From Burkholderiales bacterium (GTDB lineage: Bacteria; Pseudomonadota; Gammaproteobacteria; Burkholderiales; Burkholderiaceae_C): a DNA stretch of 64,000 nt. Shown in pieces: positions 26,115 to 37,130 of this stretch; the stretch's first letter is position 1, and each line of letters begins with the position of its first letter. The position numbers and the translations under genes were made by a program. The notes under the pieces were generated by a model, which was not told the DNA's origin, ran no database searches, and saw only the letters and a list, made by a program, of their open reading frames with translations. The stretch lies in the NCBI GenBank assembly GCA_017307855.1, contig JAFKGD010000001.1:248001-312000 (forward strand), written 5' to 3'.

Positions 26115-26834
26115 ATGGGCGCACAGTGGAAGGCCAAAGGCAAGGCGCAAGTGGCCGACGCGCGCGGCAAACTCTTCGGCCGCCTGGCCAAGGACATCAT
26201 GGTGGCCGCGCGCGCCGGCGCCGACCCGGCCAGCAATTCCAAACTGCGGCTGGTGGTGGAGCAGGCCCGCAAGGCATCCATGCCCAAGGACACGCTAGAG
26301 CGTGCCATCAAGAAGGGCGCCGGGCTCACGGGCGAAACCGTCCACTTCGAGCACGTGATCTACGAAGGTTTCGCGCCGCACCAAGTGCCGCTGATGGTCG
26401 AATGCCTCACCGACAACGTGAAGCGCACCGCCCCTGAAATGCGCGTGCTCTTCCGCGCCGGCCAGCTGGGCGCCTCGGGCTCGGTGTCGTGGGACTTCGA
26501 CCACGTCGGCATGATCGAAGCCGAGCGCGACGCAGCCCATCCCGACGCCGACCCCGAAGAAGCCGCCATCGAAGCCGGCGCGCAAGATCTGGAGCCCGGC
26601 GACGAAGAAGGCACCACCCTCTTCCTCACCGCCCCCACCGAGCTCGACCTCGTCGCCAAGGCCCTGCCCGCGCAGGGCTTTACCGTGCTTTCAGCCAAGC
26701 TGGGCTACAAGGCCAAGAACCCGGTCGACCCGGCCAACCTGAGCGCCGAGGCGCTGGCCGAGGTGGAAGCGTTCCTGGCGGCGATCGATGCGCACGATGA
26801 CGTGCAGAACGTGTTTGTGGGTTTGGGGGGCTGA
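26115..26834 (+). CDS. YebC/PmpR-family regulator (YeeN-like)
   Basis: A 239-residue YebC-family protein: [20 protein letters not shown] at the N-terminus, [28 protein letters not shown] and the [19 protein letters not shown] block. The family acts as transcription factors or, for some members, helps ribosomes at stalled proline stretches. The opening (MGAQW rather than MAGHSKW) places it nearer the YeeN branch than the canonical ruvC-linked YebC. It stands alone 61 bp after the membrane sensor; GAAGGA lies before the ATG. Confidence 0.92.
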   Translation: MGAQWKAKGKAQVADARGKLFGRLAKDIMVAARAGADPASNSKLRLVVEQARKASMPKDTLERAIKKGAGLTGETVHFEHVIYEGFAPHQVPLMVECLTDNVKRTAPEMRVLFRAGQLGASGSVSWDFDHVGMIEAERDAAHPDADPEEAAIEAGAQDLEPGDEEGTTLFLTAPTELDLVAKALPAQGFTVLSAKLGYKAKNPVDPANLSAEALAEVEAFLAAIDAHDDVQNVFVGLGG

Positions 26835-26852
26835 GAGTCGGCCCAGCGCCGG

Positions 26853-28703
26853 CTACTTCAGGGCCCCTGCGAAGCCGGTGCCCTCGCCGGCACCCACCAT
26901 CAGCTTCTGCGTAGCGCGGGTGGCGGCCACGTAGAAGAGGCGCGCTTCGTCCTGCACGTCCTCGTCTTCCATCGGCATGTAGCCCGCGCCGGCCAGCGCA
27001 ACCACCGGAAACTCCAGCCCCTTGCTCACGTGCATGGTCATCACCTTGATGGTGTCGGCCAGCGGGTGGAAGTCGCCTGAGCGCTTGCGTACATGGAACG
27101 GCAACCTGCGCGCGGCCAGTGCGGCGGCGCAGACGTCCATCGTGTCCCAGGTGCGGCACAGCACGGCCATATCGCCCCAGGCATGGCCTTCCTTGTGGGC
27201 ATCGTCCAGCAACTCGGCGATCTTGCGGGCTTCGTCGCGCACCGTCGGCAGGCGCAGGATCAGGGGCTCCGGCCCTTCGCGCCCGCAGCTCACGGGTTGC
27301 AGCAGCGGCGTTCCGTCTTCGTCCTGGGCATCTGGCTTGAGGAATTCGGCAGCGACGAGGTTGGCCGTCTGCAGGATCTGCCGCGTGTTGCGGTAATTGA
27401 TCTTGAGGATGGTGGTGCGGCCACGGGCCTGGATGCCGACGCTGCTGAAACTGAATCTGGCCGTACCGGCGGCCTTCGACTTGATCCTGGCCTTGTCGTA
27501 GATGTTCTGCGCGCTGTCGTAGAGCACCAGCAGGCTGTTGGTGGTGGGATCCACCATCTGCGTGACGAGCTTGAGCCATTCGGGGCGAAAGTCATGGCCC
27601 TCGTCAATGAGCACGGCGAGATACTGCCCTGCGGGTATCTGCTGGCGCTCGACACCGCGGATGACGTTGTCGACCATCTGGTCGAACATGCCCTGCCCCT
27701 GCGGTATCGGCTGGCCATAAGCCACCAGTTGCTGACGGCACCATTTGTGGAAATTGCGCGCGTGCACGCGGTCGGCGATGCCCTTGGCCGCAAACATGGC
27801 GTCCAGTTTCACGGCCAGCGGCTCGTTGAAGCAGAGCACCAGCACGGGCTTGTGGGCGCTGGCCGCCTGCGCCAGTTGCTCGGCGCGGTAGCCGAGGATC
27901 ATCGTCTTGCCCGATCCCGCCACGCCATGGATGACGCGGTGGCCGTCGCCCAGGCTGCGCGCCAACTGCTCCTGTTGCAGGTCCATCACCCGCATGATGT
28001 TGGGCAACTCTTCTTCCTCGGGTTGCGCCGGGGCCGGGTTGCCGTGGCCATCAGTGCCGAACAGGCTGATCTGCGTGGAGACACGCACTTGCGGAAACAT
28101 GATCCAGCGCACGCGGTCGAGTTGAGGCAGGCTCAGCGTCTTGTTGCCGAACGCATGAGGGAACATGGCCCACAAGCGCTGCTGGAATTCTTCCGGATCG
28201 GCATGCTCGAGCATTTCGTCCTGACAGATCACAAGGTGCGCGGCCATGGCATCGCCAAGGCCCGCAGCATCGAACTGCCTGCGCGTGATGCGCGTCAGCA
28301 CCACGCCGTGGCCCCAGGGAAAAGCCAGCTTGCCCTGATGCAGTCCATCGGGCTGCACCAGCTGCGGATCACGCTCCAGCGCATTGACCACCTGAATGGC
28401 GCAATGCCGGGCCTGGGCGATGGGATTGATGACGACCTTGGGCCGACCATCGTCGAGGATGGTGAAGGACTGAGGCGAAGCCTCGCGGATCGTGTCGAGG
28501 TACCAGTCCTTGGTTTCCAGAATCAGCGCGCCACGCCGCGGATGAATGACCACGAAGTCGGGATACGACTGCTTCGGCCCCACTGGCACGTTGTACCAAA
28601 GCAGGTAGTCGTCATCGAGCTTCTGCTCCAGCCGCTCGGCCAGGCGCCGTTCGCCTGTGGTGTCGAATCGGCAAGAGCCGATGGCCGGTATCAGAACAGC
28701 CAC
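26853..28703 (-). CDS. NERD-domain superfamily I helicase (UvrD/Rep-like)
   Basis: A 616-residue protein with an N-terminal NERD nuclease-related domain (residues about 15-140; YPDFVVIHPRRGALILETKD carries the D-(x)n-ExK nuclease core) and a UvrD-type helicase: Walker A GVAGSGKT, Walker B LIDEGHDFRPEW, motif III-like YDSAQNIYDK, YRNTRQI, TMHVSKGLEFP (motif V) and ARLFYVAATRA (motif VI). It probably processes damaged or foreign DNA. I prefer the GTG at 28703, which has GGAGG nine bases upstream, to the TTG at 28742. NERD helicases occur both as housekeeping repair proteins and in defence islands; no defence partner is adjacent here. Confidence 0.88.
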   Translation of the reverse strand: MAVLIPAIGSCRFDTTGERRLAERLEQKLDDDYLLWYNVPVGPKQSYPDFVVIHPRRGALILETKDWYLDTIREASPQSFTILDDGRPKVVINPIAQARHCAIQVVNALERDPQLVQPDGLHQGKLAFPWGHGVVLTRITRRQFDAAGLGDAMAAHLVICQDEMLEHADPEEFQQRLWAMFPHAFGNKTLSLPQLDRVRWIMFPQVRVSTQISLFGTDGHGNPAPAQPEEEELPNIMRVMDLQQEQLARSLGDGHRVIHGVAGSGKTMILGYRAEQLAQAASAHKPVLVLCFNEPLAVKLDAMFAAKGIADRVHARNFHKWCRQQLVAYGQPIPQGQGMFDQMVDNVIRGVERQQIPAGQYLAVLIDEGHDFRPEWLKLVTQMVDPTTNSLLVLYDSAQNIYDKARIKSKAAGTARFSFSSVGIQARGRTTILKINYRNTRQILQTANLVAAEFLKPDAQDEDGTPLLQPVSCGREGPEPLILRLPTVRDEARKIAELLDDAHKEGHAWGDMAVLCRTWDTMDVCAAALAARRLPFHVRKRSGDFHPLADTIKVMTMHVSKGLEFPVVALAGAGYMPMEDEDVQDEARLFYVAATRATQKLMVGAGEGTGFAGALK

Positions 28704-28813
28704 TACCGCGTTCCTCCAGATCAATTCTTTCGTACTCCCCAAGAAAGATCATCGGAGATTGATCCGGTGGTGACAAGCCAAATAAGCCCGCATTCGCAGG
28801 CCCCGGCATCAAC

Positions 28814-29362
28814 TCAACGCCGCAGCAACTGCGCCATCCGCCGCAGCGCCTCATCCGCCGTCGCCTCCAGCGGCACCGGGCACGCCAGCATCAGGTTGAG
28901 CGCGAGGCCGAAGTCTTCCACCGCCACGCCGTTGGCGCGCTCGACCAGCTGGCCCTCTTCGTTCGTTACGCAGTCGATGGCGGCCCGCACGCGGTCGGCC
29001 ACGCTGCCGGGCGGCACGCCGTAGCCCACCACGGGCTTGCCCAGCGCGAGTGCGAAGCCCACTTCGAACACGGTGCCCGAATCGGGTTCGTGTCCGCGGA
29101 AGGGTTTCAGGTTGGCGATGACGCCGTCGGCCGAACGGATGCGTCGGATGTTGTCGTCGTAGATCTGCCGCGCCAGCGCCGGGTCGGGCGGCTCAGCGCG
29201 GCGGCTGGCGTCGTCCTTGGCTTCGTCGTCCCACGGCGGAAGCGGGCGCAGGCCGTGGCGGTCGCACGCAGCGGCGAGGCGCTGGAAGATGGCGGCGCGG
29301 TCGGGAAAGAAGACGTCGGGGCCCGCCAGATAGATCAGGGGGCGCGGATCAGCAGGAGTCAT
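28814..29362 (-). CDS. Nucleoside 2-deoxyribosyltransferase family protein
   Basis: A 182-residue Rossmann-like protein of the nucleoside 2-deoxyribosyltransferase family. YLAGPDVFFPDR (residues about 11-22), YDDNIRRIRSADGVIANLKPFRG and DSGTVFEVGFALALGKPVVGY are the signatures; the Glu of VFEVG is the expected nucleophile. Members swap bases on deoxynucleosides or hydrolyse damaged nucleotides. It lies just downstream of the tRNA-Pro on the opposite strand, their 5' ends facing each other. Confidence 0.9.
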   Translation of the reverse strand: MTPADPRPLIYLAGPDVFFPDRAAIFQRLAAACDRHGLRPLPPWDDEAKDDASRRAEPPDPALARQIYDDNIRRIRSADGVIANLKPFRGHEPDSGTVFEVGFALALGKPVVGYGVPPGSVADRVRAAIDCVTNEEGQLVERANGVAVEDFGLALNLMLACPVPLEATADEALRRMAQLLRR

Positions 29363-29375
29363 TCGGAGGTGCGGG

Positions 29376-29381
29376 TAGAAT
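29376..29381 (+). promoter_or_regulatory. Candidate -10 box of tRNA-Pro
   Basis: TAGAAT at 29376-29381 lies 11 bp before the mature tRNA 5' end, the right spacing for a -10. No good -35 is seen 17 bp upstream. Confidence 0.5.
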
Positions 29382-29392
29382 CGCCGCTTCGT

Positions 29393-29469
<77 letters not shown>

Positions 29470-29532
29470 CCATCTCTCACCGCCAGCCCGCAGCGGCCTG
29501 GCAGCCCTCCCCCACTCAGTACCGCATCGGCA

Positions 29533-29748
29533 TCAGCTCGGCGCTGGCACCTGGCGGCAGATGTTGGCGCCCGTGAGCGTGAGGCGCAGGGCCCCGCCCT
29601 GCCATTCGATCCACGACAGAGACACCAGCTCTTCGATCACATCGTCGCCGAGCTCGCCCGCGCGGTTGCGCTTGAGCAGGTCTTCGACGCGTCGCATGCC
29701 TTCGCGCAGAGCGCCCTCGCGGGCGCGGGAAACCGGGTGCTGACTCAT
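29533..29748 (-). CDS. Small conserved-type hypothetical protein
   Basis: A 71-residue protein: a charged helical N-terminal half (GALREGMRRVEDLLKRNRAG) and a C-terminal part with VIEELVSLSWIEWQGGALRLT that could form a small winged-helix or alpha-beta fold. Function unknown. I took the inner ATG at 29748; a start at 29763 would add five residues. Good codon bias supports it being real. Confidence 0.6.
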   Translation of the reverse strand: MSQHPVSRAREGALREGMRRVEDLLKRNRAGELGDDVIEELVSLSWIEWQGGALRLTLTGANICRQVPAPS

Positions 29749-29763
29749 GACTGCCCTTGGCAT

Positions 29764-30025
29764 CGTGACGATGGGTCAGAGTAGCACGGCAAGGCGACGG
29801 CACGGCGGCTGGCGTCGTTAATTTGTGCCCGATATGGACAGGCGGTTGCCTGGCACACGGCAGCTCCAGGCGCCAGGCCCGATGCGAGGGATGGCCTACA
29901 GCGGGCGGCGGGCGATTCCGACGCTGCCCGACGGGTGGCCGGCGCACAGTCGATATATCCCTCAACGCGCGGGGAGCGGCAAGCGATGCCACGACCCATC
30001 CGCCAATGATGAAAAGGATGCCGAC
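29764..30025. other. Non-coding divergent region
   Basis: About 260 bp between the divergent small gene and the secreted repeat protein. AT-rich spots occur at about 29815-29830 (TCGTTAATTTGTG) and 29950-29960 (TCGATATATCC); the latter is close to a -10 but lacks a good -35. Nothing else is recognised. Confidence 0.4.
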
Positions 30026-30769
30026 ATGACTTTCGCTACCCCGAAGAATCATCCACAGAAACTCGTGAACGTGCTGGGTGCCGTGGCCATGGCCTGCACG
30101 CTGGCAGCGGGCACGGCCATGGCACAGCCGGCCGGCATGGCTGGCGCGGGCGTGAGCGCCAGCGGAATCAATTCCGGCTCCGGCGGCGCATCGATGGGCG
30201 GTATGGCGGGGGGCGGCGTGAGCGGCAGTGGCCTCAATTCCGGTACCAGTGGCGGCACGGTGTCGCAGACCCCGGGCGCACCCGTGGCCAGCGGCATTAC
30301 GTCCGGGGTCGGTCCTTCCGTCGTCGGCCGCGGTGTCGGAGCCGCTGGCGGCGTGAGCCCGAGCGGGCTCAACTCAGGTACGGCGGGCGGCCTCAACGCA
30401 CAGACGCCCGGCGCGCCGCAGCCGGGTGGCATTTCGGCCGGCACCGGGGTCGGCACGAGCGTGGTGCCTTCGGGCACGGGATCGCCAGCCATCGGAGCCG
30501 CGGGCAATACCAGCCTGGTGTCTCCGGGCATCGCTTCCAGCGCGGCATCGGGCGGGATTTCGATGACGGTGGAAAGCGGGACGGCTGCCAACCCTCAACC
30601 GGCTTCGCCCAGCGAAGCTGCCAGCGCGACGGTGGGCGCCATGACGCCGGGCTTCACCGCCAGCACGATCCAGCAGCCTGACGCGGTAGTGAATGGCAAT
30701 GCCAGCACGTTCGGCGCGCCCACCCGCAGTCAGGCAGCAGATTCGATGGTGATCGCCCCCGCCAACTGA
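30026..30769 (+). CDS. Secreted low-complexity Gly/Ser repeat protein
   Basis: A 247-residue protein with a Sec signal peptide (residues 1-32, cut near AMAQ) and a mature chain almost entirely of Gly, Ser, Ala, Val and Pro. The phrase GVSxSGLNSGT recurs three times (about residues 41, 66 and 111), with GGxxxQTPGAP following in two of the copies. No catalytic features. Such proteins may be surface, matrix or filler proteins. AAAAGG lies before the ATG at 30026. Convergent with the following gene (12-nt gap). Confidence 0.7.
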   Translation: MTFATPKNHPQKLVNVLGAVAMACTLAAGTAMAQPAGMAGAGVSASGINSGSGGASMGGMAGGGVSGSGLNSGTSGGTVSQTPGAPVASGITSGVGPSVVGRGVGAAGGVSPSGLNSGTAGGLNAQTPGAPQPGGISAGTGVGTSVVPSGTGSPAIGAAGNTSLVSPGIASSAASGGISMTVESGTAANPQPASPSEAASATVGAMTPGFTASTIQQPDAVVNGNASTFGAPTRSQAADSMVIAPAN

Positions 30770-30781
30770 CGGGCCGTCGAC

Positions 30782-31222
30782 TCAGCCGATCGGATTGCAG
30801 GCCGCGCGAATGATGCGCGGCATGGGGTTGGGATCAAACTCGCGAAGTGCCAGCGGCACCTGTTGCGGCGCCGGAAATTCGACCCGGGCAAAAGGCTCAC
30901 CCGACCACAGCGGCTGCGCATAGAAATGCGTATTGCGGATCGTTGCGGTGTCCTTCGCGCAATCGATTTCCACCTTGGCAGCGTAGGAGCGGAACCGGTT
31001 GCCGGTGTGCCGGGAGTGCCGCTCATGACCCCGGCTGACCCGCACCATCATGAGCTGCTGATTCGCTCTGGCCTTGAGCGAAGCCATGTCGATGACGATG
31101 GTGTCGGCCTGCGGGTCGCGGGCGTCGCCCGCAACCGTGAACCAGACTGGTTCGGCCGCCTGCGCAGACAGCGCCACCGGCAAGGCAGCGGCAAGCAACA
31201 GGCGATTCAGAGGACACGACAT
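30782..31222 (-). CDS. Secreted protein, possibly surface-adhesin E-like
   Basis: A 146-residue protein with a Sec signal peptide (residues 1-22, cut after AQA). The mature part has VWFTVAGD, TIVIDMASLKA, a basic RGHERHSRHTG turn, AKVEIDCAKDT and FYAQPLWSGEPF, a pattern resembling the adhesin E-like small periplasmic/outer-membrane proteins. Two Cys in the mature part (in EIDCAKD and RAACNP) could form a disulfide. Placement in that family is tentative; no partner gene is obvious. Confidence 0.6.
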   Translation of the reverse strand: MSCPLNRLLLAAALPVALSAQAAEPVWFTVAGDARDPQADTIVIDMASLKARANQQLMMVRVSRGHERHSRHTGNRFRSYAAKVEIDCAKDTATIRNTHFYAQPLWSGEPFARVEFPAPQQVPLALREFDPNPMPRIIRAACNPIG

Positions 31223-31274
31223 CAGGCGACTATATCGCCGTTGCCCTTCTGCGTCAGGCTGCCAGGCTTGCGGC

Positions 31275-32093
31275 TCAAGCCGCCGTCGCCTCCTTGATCC
31301 ACTGCACCACGGGTTGCAGCGCCTCGTTCGGCGTCTCCAAGTGACCCCCTCCCACTTCCAGATAGCGGCTGCGCGGGTTGGCGGGCAGCCGGTCGTAAGC
31401 ATAGGCCCGGATGGTGGTGAAGAGCGGGTCCTTGTCGCCCACGGCCAGTAGCACCGGCAGCGTGGCCGGCACGCGCGGTGCCGACACGCCCATCTCGGCC
31501 TCGGAATCGGGATCGAAGAAGCTCAGGTAGTTCTTCGCACTGGTGACGACGTTGATGTCGCGGCCCTGGTTGATGTCGCGGAAGCGCTCCTGCACATCGC
31601 CCTTGCCATCGGCCACCAGCCGCTTCGCCTGCGCCACGCTGTCCTTCACCGAAGTATTGCGCATGCCCTGGTAGTGGCGCGGTGCATGGCCGGGGGCCAG
31701 CAGAACCAGCGCCTGCACGTCGCCGCCCCGGGCCGCATAGCCCATCGCCGCCGGGCAGCCCATGCTGTGACCGGCGATGACGATCTTCTGCGCGCCCTTG
31801 GTGCGCAGTGCCTGCACATGCGTGTCGACCTCGGCCATGGCCTGATCCCAGTGGCCTGCCAGGTAGCGGTTGCGCGACCAAGGCATGTCGGGCAGCAGCG
31901 CGGGCCAGCCTTCGCGGCCGAAGGCGCTCATGAGGCCGGTGTAGCCTGGGCTGGCCGGGCCACCGGGGTTCTTGCCATGCAGCAGCAACACGCCGACGGG
32001 CGCCGGTGCCTGCGCGTGCGCCGGCAGCAGGGGCAACGCGGCACCCGCCGCGAGCCAGGTGGCGGCCGTGCGGCGGCCGATGGTGTTCTTCAT
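31275..32093 (-). CDS. Secreted alpha/beta hydrolase
   Basis: A 272-residue alpha/beta-hydrolase with an N-terminal signal (MKNTIGRRTAATWLAAGAAL; a twin-arginine-like GRR precedes the hydrophobic core). GVLLLHGKNPGG is the oxyanion region and GHSMGCPA (about residue 118) carries the nucleophile; Asp in VGDKDPLF and His in GGGHLETP complete the triad. It is a likely periplasmic esterase or thioesterase of unknown substrate. It lies 201 nt downstream of boxB on the same strand, too far to assign to the box pathway with confidence. Confidence 0.85.
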   Translation of the reverse strand: MKNTIGRRTAATWLAAGAALPLLPAHAQAPAPVGVLLLHGKNPGGPASPGYTGLMSAFGREGWPALLPDMPWSRNRYLAGHWDQAMAEVDTHVQALRTKGAQKIVIAGHSMGCPAAMGYAARGGDVQALVLLAPGHAPRHYQGMRNTSVKDSVAQAKRLVADGKGDVQERFRDINQGRDINVVTSAKNYLSFFDPDSEAEMGVSAPRVPATLPVLLAVGDKDPLFTTIRAYAYDRLPANPRSRYLEVGGGHLETPNEALQPVVQWIKEATAA

Positions 32094-32294
32094 GTTGTGT
32101 GTTCCTCCGTGATCCCCGCCGCGGACGATCCGGCGCCGATGGACGGCATGCAGTGTGGAGAAACGGCGGCGCGCTGTCATGCAGGCAATCCCCGAGACAA
32201 CGGCCCGTAGATCCGCGGAAACGGCCGCGGCGCCAGCCCGGACGGGATCCGGGTGGCGCCGCGTGTTCAGGCAGCGATGGGGCCTGCGCCGCGA
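32094..32294. other. Intergenic region downstream of boxB
   Basis: A 201-bp non-coding stretch between boxB and the hydrolase gene. It is not AT-rich and holds no clear terminator; it may contain the hydrolase promoter. No boxA is present here. Confidence 0.5.
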
Positions 32295-33719
<1,425 letters not shown>

Positions 33720-33780
33720 GTTGCGTCCAGTCTGTGTCTCGTTGATGCTGCGATTCATGCCAGGGCGCCGCGTGACCGGC

Positions 33781-33837
33781 TTTGCCGGGCCGCTGGCGAC
33801 GCCCCTGGGGGGAGGCGCCGCAGGCGCTTCGGGGGGG
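33781..33837. repeat. GC-rich intergenic repeat-like element
   Basis: The boxC-boxB gap contains a 57-bp tract with GCCCCTGGGGGGAGGC, then GGCGCC-GCAG-GCGC and a run of seven G. It resembles short dispersed elements of Comamonadaceae genomes (recalled, not searched) and shares the C-rich/G-rich character of the tandem repeat at 42783. It can form a stem and may separate boxC from boxB in mRNA level. Confidence 0.5.
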
Positions 33838-35529
<1,692 letters not shown>

Positions 35530-35573
35530 GGTTGTCTCCTTGGGAATCCGTGGGTCTCGAATGGAAGAAAAGC

Positions 35574-36482
35574 TCAGGCCGTGGCGGGCACGGCGCGCGC
35601 CAGGTCCTTGAACGACTGGTCGACGGTGCGCGCGGCGGTGTCCACCACCGCATCGGCGCGCGCGTAGAGCGCCTCGCGGCTGGTCAGGATGCGGCGCAGG
35701 TCGTCCATCGCCTCGCCGGTGGCGCCGTGCGTGCTGGCGAAGGGGCGCATATCGCCCTGCGCCACCACGCGGCTCATGTGTTCCTCGGGGCTGGCCTTGA
35801 GCCAGACGCAGTAGAAGTGGCTCTGCAGCAGGTCGAACGTCTCGCGCTCGCTCACGATGGAGCCACCGGTGGTCATGACCACGCCGCCCGCGCATTCCTC
35901 GGCGATGCGGAACAGCGCGCGGCGCTCGTAGCGGCGATAGCCGGCCTGGCCGTGCAGCAGCAGGATCTCGTTCATGCTGGTGCCGGCTTCGCGTTCGATC
36001 TCGCGGTCGAGCTCGACGAAGGGAACGCCGCGCTCGGCCGCCAGCCGCGCGCCCAGCGTGGACTTGCCGGCACCGCGCAGGCCGATCAGCGCGATGCGCG
36101 ATTCGCGGCCCTGCGCATCACCCAGCCCGAAGCTGCCGGCCAGCAGCGCATGCGCCTGGTCGAGCTGGCTGTCGTCGAGCCGCGCCAGCAAACCCTGCAC
36201 CCGGGCCAGCGCGGGGCGCGGCGCATCGTGCAGCAGGTCGAGCACCGACAGGTTGAGCGCGGCGCCCACGGCTTCGAGGGAATGGATGGATACGTTGCCC
36301 TTGCCGCTTTCGACGTCGGCCAGGAACCGCTCGGACAGCCCCGAGTCGGCGGCCAGCGCCTTGCGCGTCATGCCGCGCCGCGCGCGCCAGGCCCGCACGC
36401 GGGCCCCAAGCTCGACCATCAACGGCCGGGCCTGGTCGCCGTTGTCGGCTGCGACGTGGGAGGTGGAAGCGGTGTTTTTCAC
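35574..36482 (-). CDS. boxR: BoxR transcriptional regulator (XRE HTH fused to shikimate-kinase-like domain)
   Basis: A 302-residue BoxR/BzdR-type repressor: an N-terminal XRE helix-turn-helix (residues about 25-85, LGARVRAWRARRGMTRKALA and SERFLADVESGKGNVS) and a C-terminal shikimate-kinase-like domain (about 130-300) with Walker A GLRGAGKSTLG. Benzoyl-CoA binding to the kinase-like part relieves repression in characterised members. The start codon is GTG at 36482. It is the first gene of its own operon and divergent from the flavodoxin and bclA genes, so it can regulate both directions from the shared promoter region. Confidence 0.95.
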   Translation of the reverse strand: MKNTASTSHVAADNGDQARPLMVELGARVRAWRARRGMTRKALAADSGLSERFLADVESGKGNVSIHSLEAVGAALNLSVLDLLHDAPRPALARVQGLLARLDDSQLDQAHALLAGSFGLGDAQGRESRIALIGLRGAGKSTLGARLAAERGVPFVELDREIEREAGTSMNEILLLHGQAGYRRYERRALFRIAEECAGGVVMTTGGSIVSERETFDLLQSHFYCVWLKASPEEHMSRVVAQGDMRPFASTHGATGEAMDDLRRILTSREALYARADAVVDTAARTVDQSFKDLARAVPATA

Positions 36483-36490
36483 GAAGTTCT

Positions 36491-36551
36491 TTGCGCTGGA
36501 TCAGGATTGCACTATACTGCGTGTCATAGCAATGTCAAGCAGTTTACTGCA
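36491..36551. promoter_or_regulatory. Overlapping divergent promoters and BoxR operator region
   Basis: Minus strand: TTGACA (complement of 36533-36538), 16-bp spacer and TATAGT (complement of 36511-36516) drive boxR-boxC-boxB. Plus strand: TTGCGC (36491-36496), 16-bp spacer and TATACT (36513-36518) drive the flavodoxin-bclA side. The two -10 boxes overlap in ACTATACT (36511-36518). TGCA at 36508 and 36548, and the near-inverted pair TATACTGC (36513) and GCAGTTTA (36539), are candidate BoxR half-sites; BzdR/BoxR sites are known for TGCA repeats. Confidence 0.75.
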
Positions 36552-36584
36552 GTCGCCCTGCGGCACAACCGAATCGGAGACCTC

Positions 36585-37046
36585 ATGAAACTCAAGATCC
36601 TCGTCGGCACGATGACCAGCACGGCCGAGTACGTGGCCCAGGCGATCCAGATGGATTGCTCCGATCTGGTGGCCGACATCGACGTGCAGCTGATGGACAA
36701 CCTCGACATCAGCGCCTTCGATGAAGATGCACTTTATCTCATCTGCACTTCCACCTACGGCTCGGGCGACGTGCCAGACAACGCCCGCGCGCTCTACGAC
36801 TCGCTCGACACGGCCCCCAAATACCTGGGCCACGTGCGCTACGGCGTGATCGCCCTGGGCGACCGCACCTACATGCAGACCTTCTGCTTCGGCGGCAAGA
36901 AGTTCGACGAGCGGCTGCAAGGCCTGGGCGCCCAGCGCGTGGGCGAGGTCTGGTGCCACGACGCCAGCAGCGGCACGCTGGCCGAAACCGAAGGCACGGC
37001 CTGGTGCCGTGAATGGCTGGCGCAGGCGCTGGCCCCGGCGGCCTGA
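36585..37046 (+). CDS. Flavodoxin-like (MioC-type) FMN protein
   Basis: A 153-residue flavodoxin. The FMN phosphate loop is GTMTSTAEY (residues 8-16), and CTSTYGSGDVPDN (near 63) and GDRTYMQTFCFGG (near 95) contact the isoalloxazine. It is a one- or two-electron carrier. It is the first plus-strand gene opposite boxR and 84 bp before bclA, so it is under the same control. Since boxA is not seen in the window, it may feed electrons to BoxB; that is a hypothesis. Otherwise it could serve radical or P450-type enzymes elsewhere. Confidence 0.9.
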   Translation: MKLKILVGTMTSTAEYVAQAIQMDCSDLVADIDVQLMDNLDISAFDEDALYLICTSTYGSGDVPDNARALYDSLDTAPKYLGHVRYGVIALGDRTYMQTFCFGGKKFDERLQGLGAQRVGEVWCHDASSGTLAETEGTAWCREWLAQALAPAA

Positions 37047-37130
37047 CGATCCGGCGCACGCCGCAACGCGCGGCGCCATCCTCTTCGCCACACCTGCAGC
37101 CACGAACACAAGAACACCGATGGAGACGAC

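Noticed and set aside
27093-29024. 643-residue open frame on the plus strand
   Set aside because: Antisense to the NERD-helicase, which carries all helicase motifs on the minus strand.
32094-32294. boxA remnant downstream of boxB
   Set aside because: No ferredoxin or ferredoxin-reductase motif is seen in any frame here.
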